Source: an uncultured Bacteroidota bacterium (GTDB lineage Bacteria; Bacteroidota; Bacteroidia; B-17B0; Aurantibacillaceae). From it: 64,000 nucleotides of DNA. Made by a program: the position numbers and the translations under genes. The notes under the pieces were generated by a model, which did no database searches, was not told where the DNA came from, and saw nothing but the letters and a program-made list of their open reading frames with translations. This document shows, in pieces, positions 61,398 to 64,000 of this stretch. The number at the start of each line of letters is the position of its first letter. Position 1 is the first letter of the stretch. The stretch spans positions 496,001 to 560,000 of the forward strand of contig CALMVZ010000010.1 of the NCBI GenBank assembly GCA_937873155.1. The letters run 5' to 3'.

Positions 61398-64000
61398 ATG
61401 AAAAAGTTAAAACTAATAGTATTTGTTCTGATCTTCTTTATAAAGGTCACACCAATGATCTCGCAGATCGATACTGTTTTTTGGTTTGCAGCTCCGTGGG
61501 TAACTCCTGATCACACATGGCGTGATGCAATTAAATTTCACATTGCAGGTGACGCCGGGACTGTTGTTAGAATAAGGCAACCCGGAGCTATTTTGCCTAA
61601 TAAATACGATACCACATTCACGATCCCTGCATCAAGAGCTTTTGATTATACCTTTTGGAGAGACGCGGCCGCAGGTGCAACTAATATGGGTTACGATTCA
61701 TTAGAATCGCGTCCTGCAAATACGGTTTTGCCTTATGGATTAAAAGTATCAGCTTCCAATAAGATTACAGTTGTATATGACGTTGTTACACGTGCCCCCA
61801 ACTTTTTAAATCCTGAAACTTTTTCTTTAAAAGGTCAAAATGGAATGGGTACTGAGTTTGTCTGTCCTTTTCAGACCAATTGGAGAAATAGAACTTTTAC
61901 AGGAAGTACCTGTGGTGCAAACGCCCAGGATCTGAATTGTGATGGCATTGTTTCGCAGCCAAAACAACAGATCAATATTGTTTCAACAATGCCCGGTACT
62001 GTGGTTTGGATCACCCCGCGTTGTAATGTTGTAGGGCATGCGGCTAACGTAACTTATAGTATTGCGATGGGATACGGTGATGTTTATACGATAGAGAACG
62101 TGACCCAGGCAACAAGCACTTTAACCCCTGGTCAAAATTTAGGTGGGACCATTGTGGTTTCAAATAATCCGATTGCCGTAACTGTAACAGATGATTCAGT
62201 ATTGACGCTTAGTGGTGGTTGTTTTGATTTGATCGGTGATCAGATTGTGCCTGTAGACGTGGTGGGTGATTCCTATATTGCCAACAAAGGATTTATGAAT
62301 GCAGGATCTCAGGAAAGTATTTTTGTTGTTGCAACAGATAACTTTACACAATTAACAATTGATGATGGAACACCAACTACTTATACAATAAACAAAGGAG
62401 ATACTAAGCAATACTCCATAGTCAATCCTTTAACTTCCGTTCAGGCTTCTAAACCTGTCTACCTCTTTCAGACGAGTGGTTATGGTTGCGAATCCGGAGG
62501 AGCTATATTGCCACCGTTAGAATGTGCAGGTTCTGATACAGTAGTATTTTCAAGAAACAATAGTCAGCCTTTTCTTTTGAATGTTTTATGTAGAGCGGGT
62601 AATGAAGGTAATTTTACAATTAACGGTAATGCCACTTTACTAACAGCGGCCGATTTTACGGTGGTTCCTGGAATACCCGGATGGATGGGAGCGCAAAAAC
62701 AGTATAGTTTGGCTACTCTTGGAATCGGTGCTCATGAAATAAGGAATAGTACAGATGTATTCGCATTGGGAATCATTAATGGAGATGTTGGAACCGGTGG
62801 TTTATTCCATTACATGTCAACTTTCCGCCGTAAAGTAAATATTAATGCAGGAAATAATTTTTCAGTTTGTGCAGGAGCTACTAACACGATCGCTTTAACC
62901 GGAACTGTAAGCGGAGGAGCTATTACAGGTGAATGGACAACTCCTACAGGATCGGTTAGCGCAAGCGCATATACTTCAACTATTACAACTGTAAGTTGCA
63001 TTTACACGTTAACACCTGCAATGTTATCCATACCAACACCGACCGTATTTACATTTACGCTTACTTCAGTCGGTAACTGTAAGAACGTATCAGATATTGT
63101 GACCCTGACAATAACACCTGTTCCAAATATTTCAATTACTACACCATCTGTAATAACAAGATGCAAAAATAATCTGGCACCTATTCCCCTTACAGGTTCT
63201 GTAAACATTGGTGTGGTTAGTCAAATATGGTCGGGAGGCGCAGGTGCATTTGCTTCAACTACATCTCTTGTTACTACTTACAGCCCCTCGGCTTTGGATG
63301 CGTCAGCGGGAAGCGTTACAATAACATTGAGCGGAAATGGTTGTGTGCCGGTTAGTGATTTTATGGTCATTAATTTTACTGATCCTCCAACGGTCACCAC
63401 CCCTCCTAACATTAACGTATGTACAAATACACCAACTGTTGCAATTAGCGGAGCCACAATTACAGGTGGTACAAACACAGGAATCTGGTCAACTAACGGA
63501 ACCGGTTATTTTTCACCATCCGACACAGTATTTAATACCAATTATGTGTTAAGCGCCTCTGAATTAGCTTCAGGCGGACTCGTCACATTTACACTCACTT
63601 CTACTAATAATGGTTTGTGTGCAGCGGTGTCAAATACCATGAGTATAAACATCATTCCTAAACCTGTTGTAAGTGCAGGGCCTAATTATACTACCTGTGC
63701 AAGTGCTGTCACATTTACCCTCGGTGGTTCTGCAACATTCAATAGTTCGCCAACTACACCAACCTGGTCTGCAGTTTCAGGCACAGGAGCTTTCAGTAAC
63801 GTTAATACTGCAACTACAACTTATAGTATGAGTTTAAACGATACCATCCAGGGTTATGTTATTTTGGTGATCTCGGCCCAGGGAATTTGTCCTAACGCCG
63901 AAACTGATACTATCAGGATCGATATTTTAAAACTACCATACGTAAATGCAGGTATCAATACCACTATTTGTGATAATAATAATGTTCAGTTAAATGGTGT
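61398..64000 (+). CDS. Large IgGFc-binding-like adhesin, 5' part (3' end outside window)
   Basis: An open frame from ATG 61398 to the window end, 867 codons without stop. Signal peptide 1-23 (MKKLKLIVFVLIFFIKVTPM, then ISQ). The N-terminal about 470 residues parallel the 1150-residue adhesin upstream: IDTVFWFAAPWVTPD, and WITPRCNVVGHAANVTYS in the same place as ITPRANIVGHA. Then at least five repeats of the type LTGTVSGGAITGEW ... LTSTNNGLC (about 475 onward; about 90 residues each). The CHU_C end is not in view, so T9SS export is inferred from the paralogue and from the SprF neighbour. It is 25 bp after the PorP/SprF gene. Confidence 0.88.
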   Translation, partial: MKKLKLIVFVLIFFIKVTPMISQIDTVFWFAAPWVTPDHTWRDAIKFHIAGDAGTVVRIRQPGAILPNKYDTTFTIPASRAFDYTFWRDAAAGATNMGYDSLESRPANTVLPYGLKVSASNKITVVYDVVTRAPNFLNPETFSLKGQNGMGTEFVCPFQTNWRNRTFTGSTCGANAQDLNCDGIVSQPKQQINIVSTMPGTVVWITPRCNVVGHAANVTYSIAMGYGDVYTIENVTQATSTLTPGQNLGGTIVVSNNPIAVTVTDDSVLTLSGGCFDLIGDQIVPVDVVGDSYIANKGFMNAGSQESIFVVATDNFTQLTIDDGTPTTYTINKGDTKQYSIVNPLTSVQASKPVYLFQTSGYGCESGGAILPPLECAGSDTVVFSRNNSQPFLLNVLCRAGNEGNFTINGNATLLTAADFTVVPGIPGWMGAQKQYSLATLGIGAHEIRNSTDVFALGIINGDVGTGGLFHYMSTFRRKVNINAGNNFSVCAGATNTIALTGTVSGGAITGEWTTPTGSVSASAYTSTITTVSCIYTLTPAMLSIPTPTVFTFTLTSVGNCKNVSDIVTLTITPVPNISITTPSVITRCKNNLAPIPLTGSVNIGVVSQIWSGGAGAFASTTSLVTTYSPSALDASAGSVTITLSGNGCVPVSDFMVINFTDPPTVTTPPNINVCTNTPTVAISGATITGGTNTGIWSTNGTGYFSPSDTVFNTNYVLSASELASGGLVTFTLTSTNNGLCAAVSNTMSINIIPKPVVSAGPNYTTCASAVTFTLGGSATFNSSPTTPTWSAVSGTGAFSNVNTATTTYSMSLNDTIQGYVILVISAQGICPNAETDTIRIDILKLPYVNAGINTTICDNNNVQLNG

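Overview
This 64-kb window looks like a Bacteroidota chromosome, probably a flavobacterium-like or related free-living lineage. The evidence is four very large secreted proteins, three of them with a visible gliding-motility-type C-terminal (CHU_C, T9SS type B sorting) domain and the fourth running off the window; three PorP/SprF partners; a PorE-like OmpA protein; TAnnTTTG promoter boxes; and a long-form GAPDH. No tRNA, rRNA, CRISPR array or transposase was seen. Most genes are Bacteroidota housekeeping or surface genes, so the window reads as core chromosome rather than a mobile island. Genus and species cannot be named from sequence alone.

Layout. (1) 1-18715, minus: one operon encoding a 4009-residue repeat adhesin, a PorP/SprF protein, a PD40-PKD protein ending in two SPOR-like domains, a lipoprotein, and a beta-propeller sensor cut by the window edge. 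(2) 19030-25300: GAPDH and NDK (minus), then DHH phosphoesterase, a small unknown, dapA, a phosphoribosyltransferase and a SpoIIE-type phosphatase (plus). (3) 25297-31423: polysaccharide genes, namely flippase, two Wzz-like proteins and O-antigen ligase (minus), with a divergent glycosyltransferase. (4) 31523-34669, minus: proS, an unknown, and an LpxD-like acyltransferase. (5) 34846-44234, mostly plus: a Tyr/Gly/Asn-rich lipoprotein, a FadL-type porin, a thioredoxin-like ferredoxin, GNAT, fbp, an RsmI-like methyltransferase and a TPR/SpoIIE pair. (6) 44451-55661, minus: a second adhesin operon (2671-residue adhesin, PorP/SprF, PorE-like OmpA protein). (7) 55815-64000: a DUF58 protein (minus), then a third adhesin operon (plus) with two IgGFc-binding-like adhesins on either side of a PorP/SprF gene.

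How it works together. About 26 kb (roughly 40%) encodes four large cell-surface proteins made of Ig/PKD-like repeats, presumably exported by the type IX secretion system. Each locus carries its own PorP/SprF outer-membrane partner. Two loci add a periplasmic PD40 protein with a peptidoglycan-binding end, OmpA in one and tandem SPOR in the other. The polysaccharide and LpxD-like genes could supply surface glycan, but no sequence feature ties them to the adhesins.

The most notable observations are a two-repeat (about 170-residue) higher-order unit through the 4009-residue adhesin; the swap of OmpA for SPOR between otherwise parallel cassettes; a TPR-SpoIIE protein divided by two in-frame stops; and TAnnTTTG boxes placed exactly 4 nt before start codons, implying leaderless mRNAs. 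I did not find a clearly new defence or biosynthetic system.
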